Of a stretch of 64,000 nucleotides of DNA, positions 33,821 through 43,789 are shown piece after piece. Under the pieces are notes generated by a model. It saw only the letters and a program-made list of their open reading frames with translations. It was not told where the DNA came from and did not search any database. Made by a program: the position numbers and the translations under genes. The stretch lies in NCBI RefSeq assembly GCF_000258175.1, contig NZ_JH636049.1, positions 1,510,982 to 1,574,981 of the forward strand. The letters are read 5' to 3'. This DNA comes from Saccharomonospora xinjiangensis XJ-54 (GTDB lineage: Bacteria > Actinomycetota > Actinomycetes > Mycobacteriales > Pseudonocardiaceae). Within the stretch, counting starts at the first letter, position 1. Every line of letters begins with the position of its first letter.

Positions 33821-34669
33821 CTAACCCTTCACCGCACCGGAGGTCAGCCCCGCGACGATACGTCGCTGGAAGAACAACACGAACAGAATGATCGGAATGG
33901 TGATCACCACCGCTGCCGCGGAGATGGTCCCCGTCGGGTCCTCGAACTGGGAGGCACCCGTGAAGAACGACAGCGCGGCAGGCACCGTCCGCGACGCCTC
34001 GGTGGACGTCAGCGAGATGGCGAACAGGAAGTCGTTCCAGCAGAAGATGAACACCAAAATCGCCGAGGTGAACACGCCGGGCGCGGCCAGCGGGGCGATG
34101 ACCTTGCGGAACGCCTGCCCCGGCGTGGCGCCGTCCATCTTCGCCGCCTTCTCCAGCTCCCACGGGATCTCCCGGAAGAACGCTGACAGCGTGTAGATCG
34201 CCAACGGCAGGGCGAAGGTGATGTAGGGCAGGATCAGTCCCGGCCACGTGTCGAACAACCCGAGTTCGCGCTCGATGTTGAACAGCGGCGTCACCAGAGA
34301 GATCTGCGGGAACATCGCGATCAGCAGCGAGACCCCGATGAGCAGCTTCTTGCCGGGGAAGTCGAGCCGCGCCACGGCGTAGGCCGCCATCATGCCGAGG
34401 ACGACGGCGATCAGCGTCGCGATGATGGCGATGCCAATCGAGTTGACGAGCGGCCGGATGAACTCGTTGGTCGCGAAGATCTCGCGGTAGTTGTCCAACG
34501 TCCACTCGCGGGGGATGAAGTTGCCGTCCGCGAGCGTCTCCTTCGTCTTGAACGAGAGGGAGACGATCCACAACACCGGTACCAGCGCGTAGACCACCAC
34601 GACGATGTCGATGAGAGCCCACCGCGCCTTCCGCGCGGTGGTGACCGTACCCAGGCCAGACACAGCCAT
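33821..34669 (-). CDS. sugB: ABC sugar transporter permease SugB
   Basis: A 282-residue permease with six transmembrane segments and the EAA loop [18 protein letters not shown] near residue 190, which docks to SugC. ATG at 34669 shares one base with the sugA stop (TGATG), indicating coupling. An overlapping longer frame is a shadow. MalG-type partner of SugA in trehalose uptake (by homology). Confidence 0.93.
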   Translation of the reverse strand: MAVSGLGTVTTARKARWALIDIVVVVYALVPVLWIVSLSFKTKETLADGNFIPREWTLDNYREIFATNEFIRPLVNSIGIAIIATLIAVVLGMMAAYAVARLDFPGKKLLIGVSLLIAMFPQISLVTPLFNIERELGLFDTWPGLILPYITFALPLAIYTLSAFFREIPWELEKAAKMDGATPGQAFRKVIAPLAAPGVFTSAILVFIFCWNDFLFAISLTSTEASRTVPAALSFFTGASQFEDPTGTISAAAVVITIPIILFVLFFQRRIVAGLTSGAVKG

Positions 34670-35637
34670 CAGCGCCTCCCGTTCTGGTCACTGCCCGGCG
34701 CCGCCGTGCCGAACACCTTGACGAAGATGAACGCGATGATCGCCACCGCGATGAAGATCAACACTGCCATCGTGGAACCGATGCCGAGGTTGAGCCCCTT
34801 CATCAGGTTGTTGTAGGTCTGCATCGACACCGAGGAGGTGTCGTTGGCACCGTTCGTCAACACGAAGATGTTGTCGAACACCCGGAACGCGTCGAGGGTG
34901 CGGAACAGCAGGGCCACGAGGATGGCCGGCTTCATCACCGGCAGCATCACCTTCGTGAACCGCTGCCACGCGTTCGCACCGTCCATCGAGGCCGCCTTCA
35001 ACAGATCGTCCGGCACGAGAGCCAGACCTGCCATGAGGAGCAGCGCCATGAACGGCGTCGTCTTCCACACCTCGGCGAGGATGATGATGCCGAGCGACGA
35101 CCACTGCTCGGTCAGCGGCGCGCCGTCGGGTGCGAGCGCGTTCGCGAGGTAACCCGTTTCCGGCGTCCAGGCGTAGAACCACGAGAACGCCGCGACGACC
35201 GTGACGATGCCGTACGGGATCAGCGTCACCGTGCGCACGAGACCCCGGCCCACCAAGGTCCGGTGCATGATCAGCGCCAGCGCCATACCGAGCACGAACT
35301 CGATGGCCACCGACACCACGGTGATGAGCATCGTCACCCCGAACGCCGTCCACCAGTACGAGTTGGTGAGCACGGCGGCGTAGTTGTCGAACCACACGAA
35401 CTCGCGCTCGTCGGGGAACCGCAGGTCGTAACGCTGCAACGACAACCACACCGAGTACGCGATCGGGTACGCGGTGACGGCCAGCATCACGATGGCGGCA
35501 GGCGCGACCAACAGCAGGCCGAGTTTGCGTTCGGCGCGCTTGCCCTCGCTCATCGGGGCCTTGCCGCGCTTCGCTCCCGTCTCGGCCCGCCGCGCGGGCG
35601 TGGCCTCGGTCGCGGGGCTTGCAGCCGTGTCACTCAT
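34669..35637 (-). CDS. sugA: ABC sugar transporter permease SugA
   Basis: A 322-residue MalF-type permease: polar cytoplasmic N-terminus of about 38 residues, six transmembrane segments and the EAA loop [22 protein letters not shown] at 35637 overlaps the lpqY stop by 4 bases (ATGA). Forms the membrane channel with SugB. Confidence 0.93.
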   Translation of the reverse strand: MSDTAASPATEATPARRAETGAKRGKAPMSEGKRAERKLGLLLVAPAAIVMLAVTAYPIAYSVWLSLQRYDLRFPDEREFVWFDNYAAVLTNSYWWTAFGVTMLITVVSVAIEFVLGMALALIMHRTLVGRGLVRTVTLIPYGIVTVVAAFSWFYAWTPETGYLANALAPDGAPLTEQWSSLGIIILAEVWKTTPFMALLLMAGLALVPDDLLKAASMDGANAWQRFTKVMLPVMKPAILVALLFRTLDAFRVFDNIFVLTNGANDTSSVSMQTYNNLMKGLNLGIGSTMAVLIFIAVAIIAFIFVKVFGTAAPGSDQNGRR

Positions 35638-36956
35638 GGGATCACGCCCTTCGAGCTGAGCGCCTCGTCGAGCTGGTCACGCAGTTCCTGTGCCTTGGAC
35701 TGCGGATCGATCGCCGACGGCGGCGAAAGGACCTTCGCCATCACAATGGAGAGGTTCTGGTACGCCGGTGTCAGCGGGCGGACGGCGGCGTCCTTGAGCT
35801 CGTCCCGAATCGTGTCCTTCATCGGGTACTTCTGCTCCATCGTCGGGTTCGACTCGGGGTCGGCCTGCTTCGACGGGTCGAGCGGCGCGGGGTCGTCGTA
35901 GACCGACTCGATGGTCGGCGGCACGCCGTCCATCAACGCGGAGAACTTCTGGTGCTCGGGGTTGCGCAGGCACAGCGCCGCCTCGAACGCCTCCTCCTTG
36001 TGCTGCGACGACGAACTCACCGCGAGGTTGTAGCCACCGATGGTGCTGCGCCCGGTGCCCGGCTCCCCAACACCCGGATAGGGCGCCCACTTGAAGTGCT
36101 TCAGCTCGTCCGGCTTCTCGGCCGCGTAGGAGGCGTAGACGAACGGCCAGTTGAGCTGGAACGCGCCACGTCCCTGCTGGAAGGTCAGGCGAACCTCGTC
36201 CTCCTGCTGGTTGGTCAGCGACGGGTCCGTGAGCCCGGTCGAGCTGACCTCCCTGAGGATCTCCAGCGCGCGCACGGCACCGGGGTCGATGACCACGGAC
36301 TGCCCGTCCTCGGACAGGATGTGCCCGCCTGCCGATTCGGCGATGGAGTTGTAGACGACCACGAGGCCCTCGTACTGCGCGCCCGTGAACAGGATCTGGT
36401 GCGGCTTGCCCTCCTCGCGCAGTTGCCGCGACATCTCCATCATCTCTTCCCACGTGCGCGGCGGCTCGGGGGTGATGCGGTCGTCGTACCAGAGCAGCTG
36501 CACGTTGGTGTTCTTCGGCGCCGCGTAGAGCTTGCCGTCCCAGACGGCCGTCTCCAGCGGCCCGGCAAGCACGTCCTTCTCGGCCTCGGCCTTGTGCTCG
36601 CCGGTCCACTCCTCGACCCAGCCCGCCTCGGCGAACTCGGGCACCCACGTGACGTCGAGCCCCAGGATGTCCAGCGACGTGTCACCGGCCGCGAGCCTGC
36701 GCACCATCTGCTCGCGCTGGCCGTCGGCGTCGCGGGGCAGTTTGTTGTAGACGATCTCGTAGCGACCGTTCGCCTGCGCGTTACAGTCGTCCACCACCTT
36801 CTGGAAGTTGTCTTCCGGGGCGTAGTAGACGTTGATCTGCATCCCGTCGCTCGACCCGCACGCGGCCAGCATCGAACTCGTCACCGCGGTGACACCGAGC
36901 ATCGCTGCCACACGACCGGGTGAGCGTCGTCGCCGCCGTGCAGCGACCTTCACCAT
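35634..36956 (-). CDS. lpqY: Trehalose-binding lipoprotein LpqY
   Basis: A 440-residue extracellular solute-binding lipoprotein of family 1. Arg-rich signal (MVKVAARRRRR) and lipobox SMLAAC put the lipid-anchored cysteine at residue 33. Long periplasmic-binding fold follows. ATG at 36956 is chosen over 37001 because GGGGAGGAG lies four bases before it. First gene of the importer; the leader has a 10-bp hairpin. Trehalose specificity is inferred from the mycobacterial LpqY-SugABC order. Confidence 0.91.
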   Translation of the reverse strand: MVKVAARRRRRSPGRVAAMLGVTAVTSSMLAACGSSDGMQINVYYAPEDNFQKVVDDCNAQANGRYEIVYNKLPRDADGQREQMVRRLAAGDTSLDILGLDVTWVPEFAEAGWVEEWTGEHKAEAEKDVLAGPLETAVWDGKLYAAPKNTNVQLLWYDDRITPEPPRTWEEMMEMSRQLREEGKPHQILFTGAQYEGLVVVYNSIAESAGGHILSEDGQSVVIDPGAVRALEILREVSSTGLTDPSLTNQQEDEVRLTFQQGRGAFQLNWPFVYASYAAEKPDELKHFKWAPYPGVGEPGTGRSTIGGYNLAVSSSSQHKEEAFEAALCLRNPEHQKFSALMDGVPPTIESVYDDPAPLDPSKQADPESNPTMEQKYPMKDTIRDELKDAAVRPLTPAYQNLSIVMAKVLSPPSAIDPQSKAQELRDQLDEALSSKGVIP

Positions 36957-36960
36957 GAGT

Positions 36961-37015
36961 CTCCTCCCCACCGCACGTCGGGAGGAGGAGTTCAGGCTCA
37001 CCCACCCCGACGTGC
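36961..37015 (-). promoter_or_regulatory. lpqY leader hairpin with anti-Shine-Dalgarno loop
   Basis: GCACGTCGGG and its exact complement (36973-36982 with 37006-37015) form a 10-bp stem around a 23-base loop. On the mRNA the loop reads CUCCUCCU, complementary to the ribosome site GGGGAGGAG (36961-36969) just downstream. Loop and ribosome site could pair and reduce translation. A DNA-level operator for a sugar regulator is the alternative. No data distinguish them. Confidence 0.45.
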
Positions 37016-37139
37016 ATGGACATCGTTGTCACAAGGTCAGACAAGAGCCTGTGACCGGTGCCATGAATCTAGGCCGGTCGATGAGAGCGCGCAAGTACGG
37101 ACAGTAACGACCGTAAACCAGATAGAAGACCTTGTTCGG

Positions 37140-37664
37140 TCAGCCGTGTGATCCCATGGCCAGGCGCGCAAGCAGATCGCGACCCTTCTCGGCCGTTCGA
37201 GGCTGACAGAGCACGTCGTAACGCCCCGCGACGAGCTGACTGGCCGACGAGAAGTCGCGGCGGCCCCGGGTGAACGCGTACCCCATCGCGGCCGAAGCGG
37301 CCCCGAACACCACACCGGCGATCAGACCGACGAACAACGGGATGTACGAGAATCCCTGCGTGGTGTCGAACAGGCTGAGCAGGATGCCGACGAACGCACC
37401 GAACCAGGCGCCCGAAGCCGCTCCGGTACCCAGGACCTTCGCCCACGACAACTTGCCGAGCACCCGCTCCACCAGCATCAGGTCCACCCCGACGATGGTC
37501 ACGTCCTGGACCTCGAACTCCTTGTCCGCGAGGTAATCCACGGCGCGCTGCGCCTCCTCGTAGGTGGCGTACGAGCCGATCGGCCAACCGGACGGAGGCG
37601 TGGGGAGGCGAGGCGACCTCGGCGCCTGACGACCCGACGAGAAGGGACCGGTCACGATCATCAC
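37140..37664 (-). CDS. General stress protein 17M-like membrane protein (Rv1234-like)
   Basis: A 174-residue protein: an N-terminal domain with GSYATYEEAQRAVDYLADKEF (GSP17M-type fold) followed by Gly/Ala-rich hydrophobic segments (about 70-130). Resembles Rv1234, which also adjoins lpqY in M. tuberculosis. Starts are GTG 37664 or ATG 37661; ribosome site weak. Role unknown. Transcribed leftward, ending about 125 bases upstream of the lpqY leader. Confidence 0.78.
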   Translation of the reverse strand: MMIVTGPFSSGRQAPRSPRLPTPPSGWPIGSYATYEEAQRAVDYLADKEFEVQDVTIVGVDLMLVERVLGKLSWAKVLGTGAASGAWFGAFVGILLSLFDTTQGFSYIPLFVGLIAGVVFGAASAAMGYAFTRGRRDFSSASQLVAGRYDVLCQPRTAEKGRDLLARLAMGSHG

Positions 37665-37731
37665 CTGTGTTCTGCTCGTTGCGCTTGCCTGCTACCCGGC
37701 GCGGGATGAATCCATGATCTCACGCTTCGCA

Positions 37732-37749
37732 CACCCGGGAAACCGGGTG
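37732..37749 (-). terminator. Hairpin with GAAA loop after the slipin gene
   Basis: CACCCGG-GAAA-CCGGGTG is a perfect 7-bp stem with four-base loop, 25 bases past the slipin stop. No U-tract follows, as is common for actinobacterial terminators. It could end the leftward slipin transcript. Confidence 0.5.
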
Positions 37750-37774
37750 AACAGGGCGCGCGGCAGCCACCCGC

Positions 37775-38689
37775 TCACGGCTGCGACGCGCCCCGCGCCT
37801 GAGGCACCGTGTCGTCTGCCTGCGTCCGCCGCGCGGCGTCCCGCTTCGCTCTCTCGTCGAGGAACCGCAGCAGTTCGACGGGGAAGGGCAACACCAGCGT
37901 CGAGTTCTTCTCGGCAGCCACCTCGACCACCGTCTCGAGCAGCCGCAACTGGAGCGCCGCCGGCGTACCGGCCATCGTGGCCGCAGCCTGCGACAGCTTC
38001 TCCGATGCCTGCAACTCGCCCTCGGCGGCGATGACCCTGCCCCGGCGCTCACGCTCGGCCTCCGCCTGCCGCGACATCGCCCGCTTCATGGACTCCGGCA
38101 GCGCGACGTCCTTGATCTCGACCCTGTCGATGTGGATGCCCCAGCTCGCGGCCGGGCTGTCGATCATCAATTCGAGCCCCTCGTTGAGCCGCTCGCGATG
38201 CGACAGCAAGTCGTCGAGCTGACTCTCACCGATCGTGCGCCGCAGGCTCGCCTGCGCCACCTGCAACATGGCGAACCGGTAGTTCTCCACACCGACGATC
38301 GCCTGAACCGGGTCGATCACCCTGAAATACACGACGGCGTCAACGCGCACGGTGACGTTGTCCCGCGTGATGCCGTCCTGCGCGGGCACAGGCAAGGTCA
38401 CGACCTGCATGTTGACCTTGTGCATGCGATCGACGCCCGGCACGATCAGCGCGAGACCGGGTTCCCTCGGCAACCGCGCGACACGGCCGAACCGGAAGAC
38501 CAGCCCTCGCTCGTACTGCCTGACGATGCGGATCGACGACGCCAGCAGCACGACCAGCGCGATGCCAACGACGACGAGGATGACGAGCAACGTTTCCATG
38601 ATCGTCGCCCCGCTTTCCGCGGGGTCGCGCCGCCCGCCTCGCTCGTCCGGCGACGCGGCCCCGACCACAGTCGGGATAGTGTGATCCAT
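37775..38689 (-). CDS. Slipin (SPFH/stomatin-like) membrane protein
   Basis: A 304-residue SPFH-domain protein: a hydrophobic hairpin (TLLVILVVVGIALVVLLASS), then the prohibitin-fold domain with VYFRVIDPVQAI and a C-terminal helical, coiled-coil-prone region (QAEAERERRGRVIAAEGE). Organises membrane microdomains in homologues. The start is doubtful: ATG 38689 has GAGG at good spacing and is used, but ATG 38599 matches the usual family N-terminus (METLL). No NfeD partner is next to it. Divergent from mrp. Confidence 0.86.
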   Translation of the reverse strand: MDHTIPTVVGAASPDERGGRRDPAESGATIMETLLVILVVVGIALVVLLASSIRIVRQYERGLVFRFGRVARLPREPGLALIVPGVDRMHKVNMQVVTLPVPAQDGITRDNVTVRVDAVVYFRVIDPVQAIVGVENYRFAMLQVAQASLRRTIGESQLDDLLSHRERLNEGLELMIDSPAASWGIHIDRVEIKDVALPESMKRAMSRQAEAERERRGRVIAAEGELQASEKLSQAAATMAGTPAALQLRLLETVVEVAAEKNSTLVLPFPVELLRFLDERAKRDAARRTQADDTVPQARGASQP

Positions 38690-38799
38690 GCTACCTCGCT
38701 CTCGTCCTGAGGGGCGGGACGTAGCCGGTGAGCGCCGATTACCGGCACGTAGCATGAGGACAGCAACCCATCAGCGACGAGAAGGTCGGTGCCGCAGCA

Positions 38800-39945
38800 G
38801 TGACCACCACACAAGAGCTTCCCAGCGTCGATGACGTGCGCACCGCGCTGAACGCCGTCAACGACCCGGAGATCCGCAAGCCGATCACCGAGTTGGGGAT
38901 GGTCAAGGACATCTCCGTCGGCGACGACGGCGTCGTCACCGTGGCCGTCTACCTCACCGTGGCCGGCTGCCCGCTGAAGGACACCATCACGCGCGACACC
39001 ACGGCCGCGGTGGAGAAACTCCCCGGTGTCACCCAGGTGCGCGTGGAGCTGGACGTGATGAGCGATGAGCAGCGCACCGAGCTGCGCAAGAAGCTGCGCG
39101 GCGACGTGGAGGAGCCGGTCATCCCGTTCGCGCAACCCGGCTCGCTCACCCGCGTGTACTGCGTGGCGTCCGGTAAGGGCGGGGTCGGCAAGTCCAGCGT
39201 CACCGTCAACCTGGCTGCCGCGATGGCCCGCAAGGGGTTGTCCGTCGGCGTGGTCGATGCCGACATCTACGGGCACTCGATCCCCCGCATGCTCGGCGCG
39301 AGCGACAAGCCGACCAAGGTCGAGAAGATGATCATGCCGCCTCAGGCTCACGGCGTGAAGGTCATCTCCATCGGCATGTTCACTCCGGGCAACACACCCG
39401 TGGTGTGGCGCGGCCCGATGCTCCACCGCGCGTTGCAGCAGTTCCTCGCCGACGTGTTCTGGGGCGACCTCGACATCCTCCTGCTCGACCTGCCGCCAGG
39501 CACAGGAGACATCGCCATCTCCGTGGCCCAGCTCATCCCCAACGCGGAGATCCTCGTCGTGACCACGCCGCAGCAGGCCGCCGCCGAGGTCGCCGAGCGG
39601 GCGGGTGCCATCGCATTGCAGACCCGGCAGCGGGTCGCGGGCGTCATCGAGAACATGTCGTGGTTCGAGACGCCGGACGGCTCCCGCATGGAAATCTTCG
39701 GCTCGGGCGGAGGCAAGGCGGTGGCCGAATCGCTGTCGAAGTCCGTCGGTGCCGAGGTGCCGTTGCTTGGTCAGGTCCCTCTCGACCCGAAACTGCGGGA
39801 ACAGGGCGATGCCGGAACGCCGATCGTGCTCGCCGAGCCGGACGCTGCCGCGAGCCAGGTGCTCACCGAGGCGGCCGAGAAGCTGTCCGTCCGGGCGCGG
39901 GGCCTCGCGGGAATGATGTTGAACGTCAGCCCTGCGGGTCGCTGA
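38800..39945 (+). CDS. mrp: Mrp/ApbC iron-sulfur cluster carrier ATPase
   Basis: A 381-residue P-loop ATPase: N-terminal MIP18/DUF59-type domain (about 8-90) and a ParA-like ATPase with deviant Walker A SGKGGVGKSS (124-133) and later PPGTGDIAI. Carries Fe-S clusters to apoproteins. Start is GTG at 38800 with AAGG somewhat far upstream. Convergent with tatB. In M. tuberculosis Rv1229c occupies the same neighbourhood near sigE. Confidence 0.92.
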   Translation: MTTTQELPSVDDVRTALNAVNDPEIRKPITELGMVKDISVGDDGVVTVAVYLTVAGCPLKDTITRDTTAAVEKLPGVTQVRVELDVMSDEQRTELRKKLRGDVEEPVIPFAQPGSLTRVYCVASGKGGVGKSSVTVNLAAAMARKGLSVGVVDADIYGHSIPRMLGASDKPTKVEKMIMPPQAHGVKVISIGMFTPGNTPVVWRGPMLHRALQQFLADVFWGDLDILLLDLPPGTGDIAISVAQLIPNAEILVVTTPQQAAAEVAERAGAIALQTRQRVAGVIENMSWFETPDGSRMEIFGSGGGKAVAESLSKSVGAEVPLLGQVPLDPKLREQGDAGTPIVLAEPDAAASQVLTEAAEKLSVRARGLAGMMLNVSPAGR

Positions 39946-39985
39946 CACTTGCCGGCATCCGGCTGGCGGGGCCGGGCGGGAGCCC

Positions 39986-40405
39986 TCAGGTGGCGTCCGG
40001 GTCCACAGGTGGCTTCTCCCCCGGTTTCAGGGGTTCGGCCTGCTGTGGCGCGGACGCCGGGGCGCCGTGGACGCCGTGGACGCCGTTGCCGTTTACCGGG
40101 CCTGCCCCGTTGATGTTGTTGAGGCCCAACGGGTCGGGGTCCCCGTCGAACAGGTGCTCGCGCACAGCGTGTTTCGGATCGAAGTTGCGGAGATTCCGCA
40201 GGTCCTCGATGGGCTTGCGGAACTCCTCGAAATCCGTGCCCACTTCGTCGCGAAGCTGCTGGCGAGCGCCGGTGGCGAAATCCCTGACCTTGCGCACGGT
40301 CCGCCCGAGCCACGCCGCGGCTTCCGGCAGTCGCTCCGGTCCGAGAATGAACAGGCCCGCGACGATCAGAACCAGGATCTCACCCCAGCCAATACTGTCG
40401 AACAC
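39986..40405 (-). CDS. tatB: Sec-independent protein translocase subunit TatB
   Basis: A 139-residue TatB: N-terminal helix [23 protein letters not shown] with the conserved Gly-Pro hinge, then an amphipathic helix and a long disordered tail with Pro, Asn and Gly. GTG at 40405 follows GGAGGTTG. Forms the Tat receptor with TatC, encoded elsewhere. Lies downstream of htrA on the same strand (47 bases). Confidence 0.92.
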   Translation of the reverse strand: MFDSIGWGEILVLIVAGLFILGPERLPEAAAWLGRTVRKVRDFATGARQQLRDEVGTDFEEFRKPIEDLRNLRNFDPKHAVREHLFDGDPDPLGLNNINGAGPVNGNGVHGVHGAPASAPQQAEPLKPGEKPPVDPDAT

Positions 40406-40452
40406 GCGACCAACCTCCGCCTCGAACCACGATGCGGTGAAAGCCTACCTCG

Positions 40453-41991
40453 TCAGTCTGAACCCAAGGTGACATCGACGGTCAGCTGCCGTCCATCTCG
40501 GACCACCTGGACGGGCACCGACTGACCGATGTCGTGTTTGCGCACGGCCACGGTGAGTTCGGCGGCGTTGCGCACCCTGCGGTCACCGACCTTGACGATG
40601 ACATCGCCTTCCGCGATGCCCGCCCTCGCGGCAGGACCATTCTGGGCGACGTTGCGGACCTGCGCTCCCTGTGACGTGTTGGCCGAGACGGACGCGGCAT
40701 TGACTCCGAGTGAGGCGTGCTTCACGGCGCCGTCACGCACGAGCGACTCGCTGATCTCGATGGCCTCGTTGATCGGGATGGCGAAGCCGAGACCGATGCT
40801 CCCGCCCTCGCCCGCGCTTCCCGCGGTGCGGATCATCGAGTTGATGCCGACCAGCGCGCCGGTGGAATCGACGAGGGCGCCACCCGAGTTACCGGGGTTG
40901 ATCGCCGCGTCGGTCTGGATGGCGTCGTAGGTGACCGCCGGATCGCCGTTCTCCCCAGGTGCCGTGACCGGACGGTTCAACGCACTCACGATGCCCTCGG
41001 TGACCGTGTTCTCCAGGCCGAAAGGCGAGCCGATGGCCATCACGCTGTCGCCGGGTGCCAGCGCCTCGGAATCGCCGATCTGAATCACGACCGGGTTCTC
41101 CACAACGACCTTCACGACGGCGAGGTCCGTCTTCGGGTCCGTGCCGACGATGCGTCCCTGAGTCCGGGTGCCGTCGATGAACACCACCGTGATCTTCGCG
41201 TTCTCCGATCGGGACGCCTGCGACACGACGTGGTGGTTGGTGAGGATGTAGCCCTCCTCGTCGATGACGACGCCCGACCCCACTCCACCGGACTGGCCCG
41301 CCTCGACCTCGATGGACACCACGGCGGGGGCGACCTTCTGCGCGATCGCGGCGACCGAGCCGGCAGGCCGTTCCTTGGCCGCCTCCGCCTCGGTGATGTT
41401 CAGCTCTCCCCTCAAGGAGTCACCCGCGGTGGCGACGGCCCATCCCACAAGGCCGCCCGCCGCTCCCACCAGCAGCGCGACGACACCGAGCAGCGCCAGC
41501 GCGGTCGGTTTGACGCGACGGCCGAACAGCACCTCGGGAAGGCTCAGCAGCGGCCCTGTCGGGCGGCCGACTGTCTCGTCGGGTTTGCCGGGTTCCCGCG
41601 CGGCAGGCTGCCCCAGAACGGCAGGTGAGCCCGGATCACGCCACGGGTCGTCCTCACCAGTCCACAGCGGGTCCGCGGGCCCGGAGGTGCCGCCGGAGTC
41701 TCGCTCGCCCGATCGCTGCCCCTCGGGGCGTTGCAGGATGACGTCTTCCTCACCCGGCTGACGCCCGAACGCCTCGGCGAGCGACGGCGGAGGCGGCGCG
41801 GGCCTCGGCGGCTGCGAACGCTGTGCCGTGTCCGGTGAGTGCAGCAGGTCGAACGAACCGTCCACGCCTCGTGGCCTGCCGAACGTCGCAGCCAATGCCG
41901 GGTCCACCGACGGGCGCGTGATCGGGCGGGGTCGGAGACGATGCTCCTGAGGCCCGGACTCCTCCTGCTTCGGCGTCGCTCGTTCGCTCAT
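40453..41991 (-). CDS. htrA: HtrA/DegP-type serine protease with PDZ domain
   Basis: A 512-residue envelope protease: proline-rich cytoplasmic N-terminus (about 1-160), one transmembrane helix (TALALLGVVALLVGAAGGLVG), a trypsin-like domain with His (TNHHVV), Asp (KTDLAVV) and Ser (GNSGGAL), and a C-terminal PDZ domain. Degrades misfolded exported proteins. ATG at 41991, GGGGAAGA before it. Third gene of sigE-rseA-htrA-tatB, the same order as Rv1221-Rv1224. Confidence 0.94.
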   Translation of the reverse strand: MSERATPKQEESGPQEHRLRPRPITRPSVDPALAATFGRPRGVDGSFDLLHSPDTAQRSQPPRPAPPPPSLAEAFGRQPGEEDVILQRPEGQRSGERDSGGTSGPADPLWTGEDDPWRDPGSPAVLGQPAAREPGKPDETVGRPTGPLLSLPEVLFGRRVKPTALALLGVVALLVGAAGGLVGWAVATAGDSLRGELNITEAEAAKERPAGSVAAIAQKVAPAVVSIEVEAGQSGGVGSGVVIDEEGYILTNHHVVSQASRSENAKITVVFIDGTRTQGRIVGTDPKTDLAVVKVVVENPVVIQIGDSEALAPGDSVMAIGSPFGLENTVTEGIVSALNRPVTAPGENGDPAVTYDAIQTDAAINPGNSGGALVDSTGALVGINSMIRTAGSAGEGGSIGLGFAIPINEAIEISESLVRDGAVKHASLGVNAASVSANTSQGAQVRNVAQNGPAARAGIAEGDVIVKVGDRRVRNAAELTVAVRKHDIGQSVPVQVVRDGRQLTVDVTLGSD

Positions 41992-42113
41992 TCTTCCCCG
42001 GTTGGACTGCTGTGATCACTGGGATCGCTCGGCGTGTGACCCTACGCCAAGCCTCCCACAGTGATGCTGCCCGCAGGCCGGTGAAGTCAGCGTGGGAACC
42101 CCGTCGGAGCGGT

Positions 42114-42875
42114 CTACGGCCCCGTCGTGACCGGTGCTGCGCTGCCGGAGGAGCTTGAGACCCCGGTGTTCACTGTGCTGTGAACGCCTGTAGGCGCGGG
42201 GGGCGTGCTGAGGGCCGCCGAGGTACCCGACGGTGTGGAGGGCGTGCTTTTGACTTCTCCGGTCGCGTAGGCAGCGGGGTGACTGCCCATTTTCGCGGCG
42301 GGCAGGACGTCCGTGCGCGGCGTCGCCGTGGACTCCGGGTCCGCCTCGACGGTAGGCCCCTCTCCTCCGCTGGTGGTGGCGACCAGCGCGAGCGCGCTGA
42401 GCACAAGGCCCGAGACGACGACTCCGGCACCCTGCGTGGCTCTCCGCCGGGCGGAGGACAGCCGGGGGCCGCTGCCCAGCACGTTCGGCGACGTACCGAG
42501 GGGAGTCGATGTGCCCAGCGCCCCTGGCGGGAGGCTGTCGCGCAACCCGGCGACCTGATCAGGGCGCTGGACGGCCATCACCTGACCGTCAGCCCCCACG
42601 GCCAGGCTGTCCGGCGAATGTGGCAGTTCGACTGTGTGCGGTATCTCGCACAGACTCGCGAGGAAACCGGCAGAGATGGCGGGTGTCCGCGCTTGGCGCA
42701 CTGCGGCGCTGGCAGCACGCTGTGCGGCGACCTCGGCCGCACAGCGTGGGCAGCGGGCGAGGTGCGAAGCGGCACGTTCCTGCGCGCCGAGCGACAACTC
42801 CTGGTCCACGAACGCCACCACGGCGTCGGGCAGAAGATGGGATTCGGCCATCCCCCATCCCTTGCCAACCGTCAT
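42114..42875 (-). CDS. rseA: Anti-sigma factor RseA, zinc-binding (ZAS) type
   Basis: A 253-residue partner of SigE. Its cytoplasmic N-terminus has HLARCPRC, the H-x3-C-x2-C zinc motif (H38, C42, C45) of ZAS anti-sigma factors. A single hydrophobic segment (about 149-165) precedes a Ser/Thr/Pro-rich tail outside the membrane. ATG at 42875 overlaps the sigE stop by 4 bases (ATGA), so factor and inhibitor are made together. Stress would release SigE, as in M. tuberculosis. Confidence 0.9.
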   Translation of the reverse strand: MTVGKGWGMAESHLLPDAVVAFVDQELSLGAQERAASHLARCPRCAAEVAAQRAASAAVRQARTPAISAGFLASLCEIPHTVELPHSPDSLAVGADGQVMAVQRPDQVAGLRDSLPPGALGTSTPLGTSPNVLGSGPRLSSARRRATQGAGVVVSGLVLSALALVATTSGGEGPTVEADPESTATPRTDVLPAAKMGSHPAAYATGEVKSTPSTPSGTSAALSTPPAPTGVHSTVNTGVSSSSGSAAPVTTGP

Positions 42876-43465
42876 ACCGTTGCCTCCTGTTTGAGCGCGC
42901 GGCGGCGCTCGAGGGAAGACTTCAGGGCCTGCCGGCCACGATGGATCCGGCTTCGGACAGTGCCGAGCTTAACGCCGAGCGTCGCACCGATCTCCTCGTA
43001 GGAGAGACCCTCCACGTCGCAGAGCACGACCGCGGCCCGGAACTCCGGCGGGAGTTCGTCCAGCGCGGCCTGAAGGTCGGGGTCGAGATGGGTGTCGGAG
43101 TACACCTGCTCGGGGCTCGGGTCGTCCCCGACGATCCGATCGGTGTCCTCGGGCAAACCCTCCATACGGACGCGAGCGCGACGACGCGCCATGTCGAGGA
43201 ACAGGTTGGTCGTGATGCGATGCAACCAGCCCTCGAACGTCCCCGGCTTGTAAGACGCGAGCGACCGGAACACCCGGATGAACGTCTCCTGGGTGAGGTC
43301 CTCCGCGTCGTGGGCGTTACCCGTCAGCCGGTAAGCGAGCCGGTAGACGCGATCGGCATGTTGCCGGACGACCTCTTCCCAGGTCGGCGGTGTCCACGTG
43401 ACCTCGTCCTCGACCGGAACCGGAGCGGTCTGCGTGCTGTCGTGTGGCAGCTGAGGCACCTCCAT
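42872..43465 (-). CDS. sigE: ECF sigma factor SigE
   Basis: A 197-residue ECF sigma factor: sigma-2 region (about 35-100, with [19 protein letters not shown]) and sigma-4 region (about 135-185, [23 protein letters not shown]). Directs envelope-stress genes. Start ATG at 43465 with AAGGGGAC upstream. A GGGAAC-17-CGTT promoter of the SigE/SigH class lies about 28 bases before the start, so autoregulation is likely. Heads sigE-rseA-htrA-tatB. Confidence 0.94.
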   Translation of the reverse strand: MEVPQLPHDSTQTAPVPVEDEVTWTPPTWEEVVRQHADRVYRLAYRLTGNAHDAEDLTQETFIRVFRSLASYKPGTFEGWLHRITTNLFLDMARRRARVRMEGLPEDTDRIVGDDPSPEQVYSDTHLDPDLQAALDELPPEFRAAVVLCDVEGLSYEEIGATLGVKLGTVRSRIHRGRQALKSSLERRRALKQEATV

Positions 43466-43492
43466 CGGCCCGTCCCCTTCACTACTCCACCC

Positions 43493-43519
43493 AACGTGGC
43501 GGCTATGACGGGAGTTCCC
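43493..43519 (-). promoter_or_regulatory. ECF-type promoter of sigE (GGGAAC - 17 - CGTT)
   Basis: On the minus strand GGGAAC (43519-43514) and CGTT (43496-43493) are separated by 17 bases, matching the consensus recognised by SigE-like ECF factors. Transcription would start roughly 22 bases before the sigE ATG. The same sigma factor probably drives it. Confidence 0.68.
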
Positions 43520-43754
43520 GCCATTGGCACCACAGTGTTACCCGCTTTCCTGTGGTTGTAGTGAAGTTCGTCTGAGAGCACCCTGAGAAACGTCGTGATC
43601 GTGGTCAGCGGCCGACCCGGATCATCGCTACCAGGTGCAACGCGCTTTTCACGCGGTCCCCGCAGCCCACCTCGTCGGCTGTCACGGCGGCCACACCCGT
43701 CAGTCCTGGACCGATCCTCCCGAGACGAACGGCACCTTAGGCTCTGTACTGGCC

Positions 43755-43782
43755 ATGACGACCCACTGTGCCGCGCTAACCT
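43755..43782 (+). promoter_or_regulatory. Promoter of the O-methyltransferase gene, leaderless layout
   Basis: ATGACG (43755-43760) and TAACCT (43777-43782) are 16 bases apart and fit -35/-10 hexamers. The GTG start at 43790 is seven bases after the -10, where transcription would begin, and no Shine-Dalgarno is present. The remaining bases of the 43466-43789 gap hold the sigE promoter and nothing else recognisable. Confidence 0.5.
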
Positions 43783-43789
43783 CTGGCGC

